From the NCBI GenBank assembly GCA_029706075.1, contig JAINUG010000393.1:248001-312000 (forward strand): 64,000 nt of DNA, given 5' to 3'. Position numbers and translations under genes: made by a program. The stretch comes from Aldrovandia affinis. Its lineage: Eukaryota; Chordata; Actinopteri; Notacanthiformes; Halosauridae. The notes under the pieces were generated by a model. The model was not told the DNA's origin. It ran no database searches and was given only the letters and a program-made list of their open reading frames with translations. Numbering within the stretch: position 1 is the first letter of the stretch; each line of letters opens with the position of its first letter. This document shows, in pieces, positions 23,391 through 34,070 of the stretch.

Positions 23391-24660
23391 GCTACACGCT
23401 ATACTTCAACACTCGGACACGGCCGCCATTGGTGTGTTCGGGTCGGGTGTCTTACGGATTCTACATTAACAAGTCAATCTACTGCTGTGATCTACGCCTG
23501 GTTACTTAATAAGAATGTAACTTGTTGCTCTAAAAACATAAACATAAAAGTTTACAGGTTTCTTTTTTAAACACTGAAATAATAAACGTAATCTTTTTAA
23601 AAACATGCGTGGTTTGTATACGGTGTTATAAATGAAATAAATACAATCATGCAAACACAATGTTTTAAGATTAAGGCTAACACACACACACACACACACA
23701 CATACACATAGAACGATGTACTCCGTAGTCACACGCCTACACATTAGTGTCGTCGCAAGATACGCAACGCTATCCTTGCTAGGCTTTACACAGGCCAAAG
23801 GGGCTACACGCTATACTTCAACACTCGGACACGGCCGCCATTGGTGTGTTCGGGTTGGGGGTCTTACGGGGTTCTACATTAACAAGTCAATCTACTGCCG
23901 TGAGCTACGCCTGGTTACTTAATAAGAATGTAACTTGTTGCTCTGAAAACTGTTAGCGTGTATCAAAGGAGGTGTCGGTGAGGAGGCAAAATACTAAGAC
24001 CAAATTATTCTTAACTCAGAATTTATTAAAGACAAGTAAAAGGTAACAAGGAACCAAAGAAAGCCACACAAATCTCTCAATTGATTTGTCCAGCCGTCTC
24101 CCGGGAAGCGCTTCTCTCAGGCTGTCTTCAAACTTCCTTCTTAATCCCCTCGAGTCCGTTGCTGATTGGCTGGACGTTTTCCCAGGTCCTCCAATCGGCA
24201 AGCCACTTACGTCAGCGTGACTTCCTATCGGTTCAGACTGTCCAATCAGCAACAACCTACATCATCTGTCTATGAAGACAATGAGCACTGTCTTTGGTCT
24301 TATCTTCACCTTGTGAGAACTGGTTCAAGAATTCAGCCTTATCAGAAACAGGGCCCCGAGCTCGTTGCCACTTTCTTTGAATACAATGGGTCATAGTTTC
24401 ATGAGCTCTGCACATTAATTCACAGTCAGGTCAGAATAGAAACATACTAATAAATTCCCACAAAACATAAACATGAACCATAAACATAAAAGTTTACAGG
24501 GTTCCTTTTTAAACATTGAAATAATAAACGTAATCTTTTTAAAAAACATGCGTGGTTTGTATATGGTGTTATAAATGAAATAAATACAATCATGCAAACA
24601 AAATGCTTTAAAAGGTTAACACACACACACACACATAGAACGTTGCACACCGTAGTCACT
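23391..24660. repeat. Tandem duplication (period about 412-425 bp) within the arm
   Basis: The segment starting GCTACACGCTATACTTC occurs at 23,391 and again at 23,803. A third partial unit resumes after the LTR at 24,467. Each unit includes a CA microsatellite (for example 23,680-23,705). The right arm has the first two units but lacks most of the third. Confidence 0.85.
23951..24462 (-). repeat. Second solo LTR in the left arm
   Basis: The 512-bp segment begins TGTTAGCGTG and ends TTCCCACA with the target duplication AAAC. The right arm reads straight through the empty site near 28,245. AATAAA on the minus strand near 24,020 suggests minus orientation. Internal retroelement sequence is absent. 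Confidence 0.85.
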
Positions 24661-25706
24661 AGCCTATACATTGGTGTCGTTTGACCCCAAATTCCTGATA
24701 TGTTAGTAAACATGCCTGCCGTGAGCCAATGCAACTATTGTTACGATATTGCATCTGGCGGTTAAACGGCATCTAGCCTACACCTAAACTGCCAGAGCTA
24801 CCGACATGTAATAAGCTAATGCAATATTTCCATCATTTTCGTCAACCAATGGGCAAAATGGTTATAAAATACAGAAGGATTCTCAATAACTCACAAAATT
24901 ATATGTGTGTAGAGGCCACTCATCCATCATGGCATTGATTTGACCACATGGTGGCGCTATAACAGGTGTTATATTAAGAAACACGGGGCCTAAAAACATG
25001 GTTGCTGTAAACCAATACATTTTCAGTTTTGCATGTAATATGCAGAATAGTTCAAAAGTATAACTGTTTGTGGATATAAACACAAACCCTTGTACACACT
25101 CAAACATGTATAGTGTGCTATGTGTACTCTATGTTTGTCCATATGTAAATATGTTTATTTTTAAACATGTTTATATAGCTATAATAGACACTGTCAATTC
25201 TGCTTTTTATTCAGTTTGTAACTGTGCACAAGAATATGGTAAGTCAAAGTAAAACATGTCTCCAAGGGTCATGACGACACCTTTAAAAATGGAATAATTC
25301 ACAAATTCTGTTGTAAATGATTGCTATGACACAATTTCCCCCAACACTCTTTACCTCTGGTTGCTGGCACTGAACTATTGGACAACCTATCAAAATGCGT
25401 TTTCTCCTATCCACCACTAGGGATGACCTGCTTATAAAAAACACATGGTCTATCAAAAATCTAAAAGTATAAAATCGTATATTCCATCGCAGCAATAGGG
25501 TATCGATCAGAAACAGCGTCACTATAACAGGCAGCTGAATTATTGAATATATTGAATATATCGGTTGAACATATTAAAATGATTTAAATATGTACATGTT
25601 CTGCAAGAAAACAGGACTTATTAGGTTGTTTTGTGCAATTTTAAGCCTCACAGATAGGTATAGACCCAAAGCATGACTATGCCTGTGTACACCCTACCTA
25701 AAATGT

Positions 25707-25860
25707 ATCAAATTTTACAGACGAGTATTTCGAGCGGTAGAATGTGTACCCCCGGAAACCGTCTGTGTACAGACTGGAAGACTACGACAGTGAAAAGATA
25801 GAAGGGACGTTTTACGAGGGTACACATTCTACCGCTTGAAATACTCGTCTGTAAAATTTG
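25707..25860. repeat. Short hairpin at the arm/spacer border
   Basis: About 42 bp (25,707-25,748) is nearly perfectly repeated in inverse orientation at 25,818-25,860, with a loop of about 70 bp. The stems include GACGAGTATTTC and GAAATACTCGTC. It lies exactly where similarity between the long arms ends on the left, and no matching hairpin is seen at the right border. Confidence 0.85.
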
Positions 25861-27337
25861 TTCGTAGCCTTTCACGAAAACCCCCCTTTCGCCCGGGACA
25901 CGCGCGACTGTGTCGCCACCGTATCTTGCACTACAGCAGTGTTTCTCAAATAGTGGGGCGCGCGGTGTGATGCCAGGGGGGGCGCGTGTGACCAGAGGCG
26001 TAGCGTGGGGGGTGCAAGAGGGGCGCAAGAAAACGTTAAAAAAAAAAACCTTTTTAGCACCGTGGACCGGTTCCGAGGGGCGCGTAGCACCCCACCCCCC
26101 CGGTCCGCGAAATACATAAACTGGTCTGAGCTTTTTTCCGCGTAGCACCCCCCCGGTCCGCGAAATAAACGAACTGGTCTCAGCTTTTTTTCGCGAGATG
26201 TTTTCTTCTTCCTAGGGGGGGCGTAACAGAAAATAATTGAGAAGCACTGCACTACAGCAAGGTATTTTCTGCTGTTGACTGCTGTAAAATAACGCCACAT
26301 TTTAGTTTTCAGCGTTCGGTTAAAATGTGTAATGTTGTCGATTTTCATAAGATTTTGGAAACCTTGTTGAAAAACTCTTTACCCCTGACTGTTTGTAGTT
26401 TCACTGGTGTTCTCCCCTGCTTTAATATGTGCGTAAAGACTTGCAACTTCATGACCAGATTTGTCTTTTAACACCCGGTGAAAATTCTTTCACCCCCCAT
26501 ACGACCCTGGCTTTGATGGTTTGTAATACACTGTTTTCATTACCGTTCTGCCATTGTTAGCTGGCTAAAGAATAATTACCGAGTCTGAATATGTAAAAAT
26601 CACACCCCCTGGTGCTTTACATTAAGGAGGTTTATAAATTGCACAAAGGCTTGAACATTTTTGTCAATAAGTGCTGCCGTCAAACATTCGGTAACCTTAA
26701 CAACATATAGCCTACATTTTCACTTCTGCACATTTTAATTGTACATAAATCTGTTACATATGTAAATACAACCAAAATGTTAACAGTCCTACATAACCAA
26801 TTCTTTTGAAACAGACATGTAAAAAGTTCCTGTAAATGGTTATGTAGCGGCAATGTATAATCTATAGCCCATTTCTTTCCCCAAACGCCGCAGCCAGACC
26901 GTGGTTTCGTCAAAGGCAATGGCTCCGTCACAGGGGCGGTCATCTTTGCTGTTAGAGACGTGGGCCATTTTTTTTTTCTTTCGCAGTTTGGCAGAGAGGT
27001 TTAAAACGGATAACCACGACCCCCTTAAATACAGATAAGACAAAGGTGGGGGCGGGTTAAAAACGAATGGTTGTGCGGGTGTGGGGCGTCCACCCTATTC
27101 TCATTATTTATTTACCTCAATTTAACGTTTAACCCCCCTTTATTTTCTGTTGTTCTGTTGTTGATTTTATTATGTTTAATAATTCTTATTTTAAAACGTT
27201 GTGTCTGCTTCGATGCTATGGATGCTTGGGGGGTATAGCCTAAATCGTCTATTCCAATAAGTCTTTTGACCTTTCTTTGAATAATACCGCATTTATTACT
27301 GCCGGCGCATATGGTAATCTGTAACATTGTCTAAATT
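25711..27337. other. Spacer between the arms of the giant inverted repeat
   Basis: About 1.6 kb of single-copy sequence holds the hairpin and one hAT-type element. Minus-strand open frames at 26,680-26,943 and 26,840-27,043 are short and matched nothing I know. No transposase, integrase or capsid motif was seen. Confidence 0.6.
25937..26249. mobile_element. Non-autonomous hAT (Charlie-like) element
   Basis: The 313-bp element has ends CAGTGTTTCTCAA and TTGAGAAGCACTG and the 8-bp target duplication CACTACAG (25,929-25,936 and 26,250-26,257). These features are typical of the Charlie group of hAT. An internal GGGGCGC-rich sequence with a short repeated block (about 26,075-26,170) is present. 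Confidence 0.92.
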
Positions 27338-27950
27338 TCAGATACATTTTAGGTAGGGTGTACAGGCATAGTCATGCTTTGGGTCTATATTATAACCTAT
27401 CTGTGAGGCTTAAAATTGCACAAAACAACCTAATAAGTCCTGTTTTCTTGCAGAACATGTACATATTTAAATCATTTTAATATGTTCAACCGATATATGC
27501 AATATATTCAATAATTCAGCTGCCTGTTATAGTGACGCTGTTTCTGATCGATACCCTATTGCTGCGATGGAATATACGATTTTATACTTTTAGATTTTTG
27601 ATAGACCATGTGTTTTTTATAAGCACGTCATCCCTAGTGGTGGATAGGAGAAAACGCATTTTGATAGGTTGTCCAATAGTTCAGTGCCAGCAACCAGAGG
27701 TAAAGAGTGTTGGGGGAAATTGTGTCATAGCAATCATTTACAACAGAATTTGTGAATTATTCCATTTTTAAAGGTGTCGTCATGACCCTTGGAGACATGT
27801 TTTACTTTGACTTACCATATTCTTGTGCACAGTTACAAACTGAATAAAAAGCAGAATTGACAGTGTCTATTATAGCTATATAAACATGTTTAAAAATAAA
27901 AATAAACATATTTACATATGGACAAACATAGAGTACACATAGCACACTGT

Positions 27951-28207
27951 CACGACAGGGACCAGAAAACCAGGCGCGGACCCAGAAATGCAGAAACTTA
28001 TTTTATTAGGTGAACAGGCAAAGGTCAGGCAGGAGTAATCAGGGCAATGCAGAGATCCAAAGGATGGTCGGGGACAGGCAGAGTTCGTTGCGGGCTTCAG
28101 GGGTATCAGGGGCAGGCAAGGCATGGTCAGTGGGCAGGCGAAGGTCGAAAACGAGAAGGCAGTCCAGGGAACACAGGGTGGAGCGGGAACGAGACTGGGG
28201 TACTGAC
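27951..28207 (-). repeat. LTR 3' fragment replacing part of the right arm
   Basis: On the minus strand the segment reads to AATAAAATAAG and ends CCCTGTCGTGACA, the form of an LTR 3' end. It starts abruptly after GGGTTCC of the arm and replaces about 0.6 kb found in the left arm (about 24,505-25,115). It is therefore an LTR remnant whose other end was lost together with arm sequence. Confidence 0.7.
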
Positions 28208-30844
28208 GGAACCCTGTAAACTTTTATGTTTATGGTTCATGTTTATGTTTTCAGAGCAACAAGTTACATTCTTATTAAGTAACCAGGCGTAGCTCACGGC
28301 AGTAGATTGACTTGTTAATGTAGAACCCCGTAAGACCCCCGACCCGAACACACCAATGGCGGCCGTGTCCGAGTGTTGATGTATAGCGTGTAGCCCCTTT
28401 GGCCTGTGTAAAGTCTAGCAAGGATAGCGTTGCGTATCTTGCGACGACACTAATGTGTAGGCGTGTGACTACGGAGTACATCGTTCTATGTGTATGTGTG
28501 TGTGTGTGTGTGTTAGCCTTAATCTTAAAACATTGTGTTTGCATGATTGTATTTATTTCATTTATAACACCGTATACAAACTACGCATGTTTTTAAAAAG
28601 ATTACGTTTATTATTTCAGTGTTTAAAAAAGAAACCTGTAAACATGTTTATGGTTTATGTTTATGTTTTTAGAGCAACAAGTTACATTCTTATTAAGTAA
28701 CCAGGCGTAGATCACAGCAGTAGATTGACTTGTTAATGTAGAATCCATAAGACACCCGACCCGAACACACCAATGGCGGCCGTGTCCGAGTGTTGAAGTA
28801 TAGCATGTAGCCTTACCTTAGTGCTACCGGAACGGGTTAAATGGCGGTTAATTAACTACAAAGCTATCTGGCTCCGTGTATGTTAGCTCGAGAAAATATA
28901 TTGTGTAAATGTTTCTGTTATTACATGAGAAGCTTAGAATCGCATGGTATGTGCCCCGTGGCGTCATTTCAGCAAAGCCATGTATGGCAAGGGACGGGGT
29001 GGAATTTTTTGTCAGATCAGTTGTGCAATAGTCAATTTTGGTGTGTTGTTTCTGTACAATTTACTCATATATTTAGGTAACATTAATAAACAAAGGCGAC
29101 AACTACAGTATGTAACTAGCAAACCTATTTTTTAATTCCAGTGTATCATAATGATATAGTGTTATACAAACCTTTTTTAGTGACGTGTAGTGATAAGCAC
29201 TACAGGAACTCATAAGCGTAAGGCACGTTAGCTAGCTAGCTTGTTAGCTTCATAATCGCGGGTGACGTTAAGGCCGGTTTTTCACTAAAATAACATGTAG
29301 GCTAGAACGGGTTCGTATTGACACAACATGACATGGACTTGTTCATGAATATGTTACATTTTAATTAACAGTATTATGGCGTTTATACAGTTTGTTTAAC
29401 CCACCTGTATGTATGAGAATAATGGACAAGGTTTTTGAGTTACCTTTGTGTAGCGGGTAAAATCACATAAAATGACAAAACGTAGGCTATTTCACAGCAT
29501 TTTCCTATAGCATCTGAAGGAATGGAAGCTTGGTAGGTAAACATTTAAGTTTTATTTTGAGTAAATCGTAAATTAACTTATCTGTCATGCATTTGATAAA
29601 TAGAGCCCTTTGATACGCGTGCCTGGGCTTCCATTAGGCCGCCTGGTGTTGAAGTGGGGTATTATATATGGTGACCTTTTTCCACTGAAACCCACTTATT
29701 TTCAGAATCAAACCTAAGGTAAATAAACAATTACACTGTTTTGGAACGGTGTTACAATTGTGGTTTACTTTTAAATGATTTGTACTGCGTCTAGCAATGG
29801 TGTTGTGTTCGTGAAGCGTATGTTGTGCTTTGAGGAGCATGGCAGTATTCTTGGTCAGCTATTGCCTGTTTTCCGTGGTTTCACGCGAGGGCCTTTGTTT
29901 GATTTATGATAAGATTTTCGCGAAATATTTATTCCGGTCATTAGCGAGTGTGCACACCTGTGCATAGTTGAATATATACCATGCCGTATTTTTGATGTAT
30001 GCTAAAAAAGAGACTCGGAGAGAATAAATGTTTGCATCTATCTATCTGCGAGCCAGTAACTTAATTTAACAAACAGTGTTGCCTAGCAAACACAGTCATT
30101 TTATTTTGTCGTATGTTTAGCCTACGACTATTCATGTCATGTGACCGAGACATCGTGGGGTTTACAGGCATTTGTTATTTTGTATATGGACCCCTCGCTG
30201 CTATATAAAATTATCGTGGCGACGTGTTTTACTTTGACCTAGTGTGTTGTATCAAATATGGCTACATTTTCAACATAAACGCCTTAGTAGGCTATTTTCA
30301 ATATATGATTACGTTCAATTATATTTTATAGTAGGCAAAATGTATTGCGATGTTAAGAACTGGTTCAGTTTAACGGAAAATACCACAATCATCAAAGTAG
30401 TCTTTAATTACTTGGCTGTAAACTGCTCGTTTATTGTCTGTTTAAACAGTCGTCGAACTCTTCACTGTTAGTTACTGTACGAGTCTACTAGAATCTTTAC
30501 ACATACACACACATTTACAATATCGTTTTTAGCCTTCTTCAACATGCATAAATCCGTAATATATGCACACAGGCTAATTATCGACCCTACAATGAAAATT
30601 TACCGACACATGTCCGGACATGAATTTAGTTGCTAAATTTAAACAATCATGGAGCCTCGAGAAAATTCATCTCGAAGCAGCTGCTGTGACCAACAGGCCT
30701 GTCTACACTGCTGACACCTAGACCCTCCCCACAAGCTCCTGTAAACGCCACTTTCCCGGGACTACACCTAAAATCTCGCTTCACCCCCCAACCTCCAACC
30801 CTTCCCCCAACCCATTCTCTGAGCCCCGAGACAATCTTTCATCC

Positions 30845-31065
30845 TACATTTACATTTACATTTGAGGCATTTAGCAGACGCTCTTATCCAAAGCGACTTA
30901 CAGTTTACATTTCTTTACATACAATCCATTTATACAGCTGGATATTTCACTGAAGCAATTCAGGTTAAGTACCTTGCTCAAGGGTACAACAGCAGTGCCC
31001 CACCTGGGAATTGAACCTGCAACCTCTGAGTTACAAGCCCAGCTCCCTAACCATTACACTACACT
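30845..31065 (-). mobile_element. tRNA-derived SINE in the right arm
   Basis: On the minus strand a tRNA-like head with A-box-like GTGTAGTGGTTAGGG and a B-box-like GGTTCAATTCC is followed by the body and the tail TTTGGATAAGAGCGTCTGC plus TAAATGTAAATG. The flanking ATCC (30,841-30,844 and 31,066-31,069) fits a short target duplication. The left arm shows the empty site near 20,512. Confidence 0.9.
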
Positions 31066-31104
31066 ATCCTGACTGAATCACACACAGCAACTGTCACAAA
31101 TCTA

Positions 31105-32025
31105 ACTCTCGGTGTGGTGATGGACAACAGGCTGTCCCTATCAAAGAACATTGCAGCAGTAAGCCGAGCGTGCAGGTTCTTCCTGTATAACATCAGGAGA
31201 ATCCATACCTTCCTTACCACGTACTCTACCCAGCTCCTGGTCCAAGCAATGGTACTGTCCCGCTTGGACTACTGCAACTCGCTTCTGGCTAGCCTTCCGG
31301 CATCTGTCATCAGACCCCTGCATCTCATCCAGAATGCTACAGCCCGCCTAGTCTACAACCTTCCCAGACACTCCCATGTCACCCCCCTGCTCACTCCCCT
31401 CCACTGGCTGCCTGTTATCGCTCGCATCAAATTCAAAACATTGGTCCTAGCATGCCAGGCAGTCAAGGGATCAGCCCCAACATACCTCCTCAAAATCTTC
31501 AAACCCTACACACCTGCCAGACATCTCCGTTCTGCTACCTCAGGACGCCTGGCACCTCCCCCCCTCCGTACCTGTGCTTCCCAGTCACGTCTCCTGTCGG
31601 TTCTGGCTCTACGATGGTGGAATGACCTTCCCGTGGAAGTCAGAACAGCTGAGCCCCTGGCCACCTTCAAGCGACGACTGAAGACTCACCTCTTCAGGGT
31701 GCACCTCTCCCTGTAGTCCGGTTTTGTAAGCTTAGGGATGTAGCTGTTAAGTAGACAAGAGTGCAATACTAGTTTATGTATTGGATTTGGTTTAGGTATT
31801 ATTTTGTCTATTTTCCACTCTGTTTGTTTTATTGCTGCCTTTGAATTGTGGCTACAGATTTACCTACAGGGTCATAGCTTAACTATGTGGTTGCTCCTAG
31901 GACCTGGAAGTGTACTTCCCGCTAGGGTGGCTTTCAGCGAAACTGTTCTTGACTACGGTTAACACTTTGTTGTACGTCGCTCTGGATAAGAGCGTCTGCC
32001 AAATGCCTGAAATGTAATGTAATAT
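31105..32025 (+). mobile_element. L2-like LINE, 3' part
   Basis: The open frame to 31,716 encodes the end of the polyprotein ([53 protein letters not shown]). A 3' UTR follows that ends TCGCTCTGGATAAGAGCGTCTGCC plus an ATGTAATGTAAT tail. It continues the element begun at 18,793, with the YADD part missing. The same tail is used by the SINEs in this window. Confidence 0.88.
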
Positions 32026-32628
32026 AGTGCTTGGCCCGGTGCCTTGCCTTAGACTTGCACTCCCTCCACCTCGAGTCTCAGAGTCCCCATTCCTCACCAT
32101 CATTTTGACTGTTCCTATCACTGGTTCAAACTCCACCCTTCCACCCATTTCTACCATGCCTCCTTCTTCTGGTCTAAGTATATATTGGCCTGCCCTAAAT
32201 GGGTTCTTATCACCTGGATAGGGCGTTGGACTTGGTATGGGATTTAGTGCCACTTGTTCTTGCTCCTTGTCCTTGCTCTCCAACATGCTTCTTATTGTCT
32301 TAACTGACTCTCTATACTGTTTTCCTTCTTGTTTAGACCACTCTAGCACCTCCTGTCCCTTTGCTCTCTTGCCTACACGTTTGTCACTTGTATCATTGGG
32401 TTTGTGATGTTTTATAATATTCTCCACCTCCTCACAGCTGACAAGGTCAAAGGTGCCCTCACTTAGCCATTGTTGGCCACCTGTTGTTCTTTTGTTAAAT
32501 TTTTTCATGCATTTTTGAATCTGCTTTCTGTGTTCGGGGTGACGCTTTGATATTACTTCCACTGGCATGAACACCCCTGCTTCTGCAGCATGCTTACTCT
32601 TTCCCATTTTTCCTGCTTTCGCCCCCAT
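32026..32628 (-). pseudogene. Retroviral gag N-terminal part (fossil)
   Basis: Starting MGAKAGKMGKSK (an N-terminal Gly of the kind that is myristoylated in retroviral matrix proteins), the frame runs about 200 residues with a basic region and a proline-rich part (PIPSPTPYPGDKNP). It is cut on its 3' side by the L2-like LINE and on its 5' side by the tail of another LINE. It belongs to the retrovirus fossil at 14,734-32,628. Confidence 0.65.
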
Positions 32629-34070
32629 TCAATTCAATTCAATTCAATTTATTGTCATTAAAACAATGTGCAAGCACGTAGTAAAATGAAAAGAGGGCTG
32701 CAGCTTCACCAACAGTGCAAAATACATATAATACATAATACACATAACAAACATAATAAACATAGTGCAAAAGGGCATACAAAGTGCAAAAAGGCATGTA
32801 ACATTGACATGACAGTGCAAAAAGGCATGTAACATTAACATGACAGTGCAAAAAGGCATGTAACATTGACATGACAGTGCAAAAAGACATGTAGCATTGA
32901 CATGGCAGTGCAAAAGGTCAGTGGGTGGCCAGGTTCAGGAGGGTGACAGCTTGGGGGAAGAAGCTGTTTCTGAGCCTGGAAGTACGGGCTCTGAGGCTCC
33001 TATAGCGCCTCCTGGAGCACAGGAGGAAGAACAGTCCGTGGTTGGGGTGGGTGGGATATCTGCTGATGCCGAGACCTCTGCGAAGGCAATATTTATGATA
33101 AATGTAATTTATGGCTGGGAGCTGGGTGCCGGTGATGCGCTGGGCCATCTTGACGACCCGCTGCAGAGCTTTCCAGTCTGCTGATGTACAGTTACCATAC
33201 CACACTGAGATGCAGTTGGTCAGGATACTCTCTGTGGTGCAGCGGTAGAAGTTGGTGAGTATATGGGGGGGTAGGCGGGCGCACCTCAGCCTCCTCAGGA
33301 AATGCAGGCGTTGTTGGGCCTTCTTCACAAGGGAATGGGTGTTTGATGTCCAGGAGAGGTCCTCGCTGATTATGTGGACTCCAAGAAATTTAAAACTGGG
33401 GACACATTCCACCTCGACTCCGTTGACATATATGGGGGAGTGGCTGCAGCTTTTGGATCTCCTGAAGTCCACGATCAGCTCCTTCGTCTTTTGGAACGAG
33501 ATTGTTGGAGGTGCACCATGATGTTAGGTGCTGAATCTCCCTGTAGGCCGTCTCGTCATTGTTGATTATTCGGCCTACAACTGTGGTGTCGTCAGCAAAC
33601 TTTACTATGAGGTTTGAAGGGTGGAATGGCAGGCAGTCATATGTGAAGAGTTGAGTAGAGGAGGGGGCTCAGAACACAGCCTTGGGGGGCACTTGTGCTG
33701 AGGGTCAGGATGGCGGAGGTATGGTTACCTAACCTAACAGACTGAGATCAGGAAGTCACCCTTCTCAGCTTGAAGGGGATGATAATGTTGAAGGCGGAGC
33801 TGTAATCTATAAACAGCATCTGGATGTATGAGTTATTAAGTTCCAGGGCAAAGTGCAGGGCAGAGGCAATGGCGTCCTCTGTGGACCTTTTGGGACGGTA
33901 CGCGAATTTATGTGGGTTGAGTGTGGGGGGGATAGAGACTTTGATGTGGGCCAGAACCAGTCTCTCAAAGCACTTCATGGCAATGGGGGTGAGTGCTATG
34001 GGTCGGTAGTCATTCAGACATGTAGGTGATGATTTATTGGGGACGGGGATGATAGAGGTGGATAGAGGTA
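32628..34070 (-). mobile_element. CR1/L2-group (Rex1/Maui-like) LINE, 5'-truncated
   Basis: The minus-strand element ends in a tail of AATTG repeats directly against the gag ATG. From 34,070 downwards it shows reverse transcriptase motifs [47 protein letters not shown] and FADDTTVVG. The C-terminus (32,918-33,472) includes FKFLGVHI, ITGTQLP and RYRSLRARTSRLRNSFFPQA. The reading frame is broken between these parts. A 31-bp tandem repeat lies in its 3' UTR. Confidence 0.85.
32775..32915 (-). repeat. 31-bp tandem repeat in the LINE 3' UTR
   Basis: About four units containing GACAGTGCAAAAAGGCATG are spaced 31 bp apart (at 32,811, 32,842, 32,873 and a variant at 32,904). Confidence 0.85.

Larger units (their letters stand above)
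20479..25710. repeat. Left arm of a giant inverted repeat
   Basis: The arm is the reverse complement of 27,338-31,104. Checks at many points agree, for example the GTACAGTAACTAACAGTG stretch near 20,892 against its complement near 30,470, and the region near 22,560 against 29,640. The arm carries two solo LTRs (21,289-22,111 and 23,951-24,462) that the other arm lacks. Subtracting these leaves about 3.9 kb. Similarity looks about 97-99% in the stretches compared. No convincing gene is found in the arm. Confidence 0.92.
27338..31104. repeat. Right arm of the giant inverted repeat
   Basis: The arm is the reverse complement of the left arm (see 20,479-25,710). Unlike it, it lacks the two solo LTRs, has a SINE at 30,845-31,065, and has about 257 bp of LTR-like sequence (27,951-28,207) in place of about 0.6 kb of the left arm. 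Its outer end joins directly to the C-terminal half of the L2-like LINE. Confidence 0.92.
14734..32628 (-). mobile_element. Class I-like endogenous retrovirus, broken and interrupted
   Basis: The pieces on the minus strand are in retroviral order: gag (32,628 to about 32,026), the end of integrase (18,811 to about 18,540), env (18,528 to about 15,500) and a 3' LTR (to about 14,734). Between gag and integrase lies an L2-like LINE that itself contains the giant inverted repeat, and the rest of pol is absent. A solo Gypsy LTR sits inside env. The 5' LTR is not found, because another LINE abuts the gag start. The copy is heavily broken and is older than all the elements within it. Confidence 0.72.

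Noticed and set aside
26680-27043. Minus-strand frames in the palindrome spacer as a gene
   Set aside because: They are short (67-87 codons), start in a poly-Lys run and show no known motif.
30845-31065. Genuine tRNA gene
   Set aside because: The A- and B-box-like sequences belong to a SINE head. No complete cloverleaf can be drawn, and the body and tail follow.
20479-31104. Polinton/Maverick or other large virus-like element as the identity of the giant inverted repeat
   Set aside because: No polymerase B, integrase, ATPase or capsid motif was seen in arms or spacer, and both are too short.
20479-31104. Assembly artefact as the explanation of the palindrome
   Set aside because: The arms differ by point changes and by different insertions with clean target duplications, which a mirrored assembly error would not produce. 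Long reads should still confirm it.
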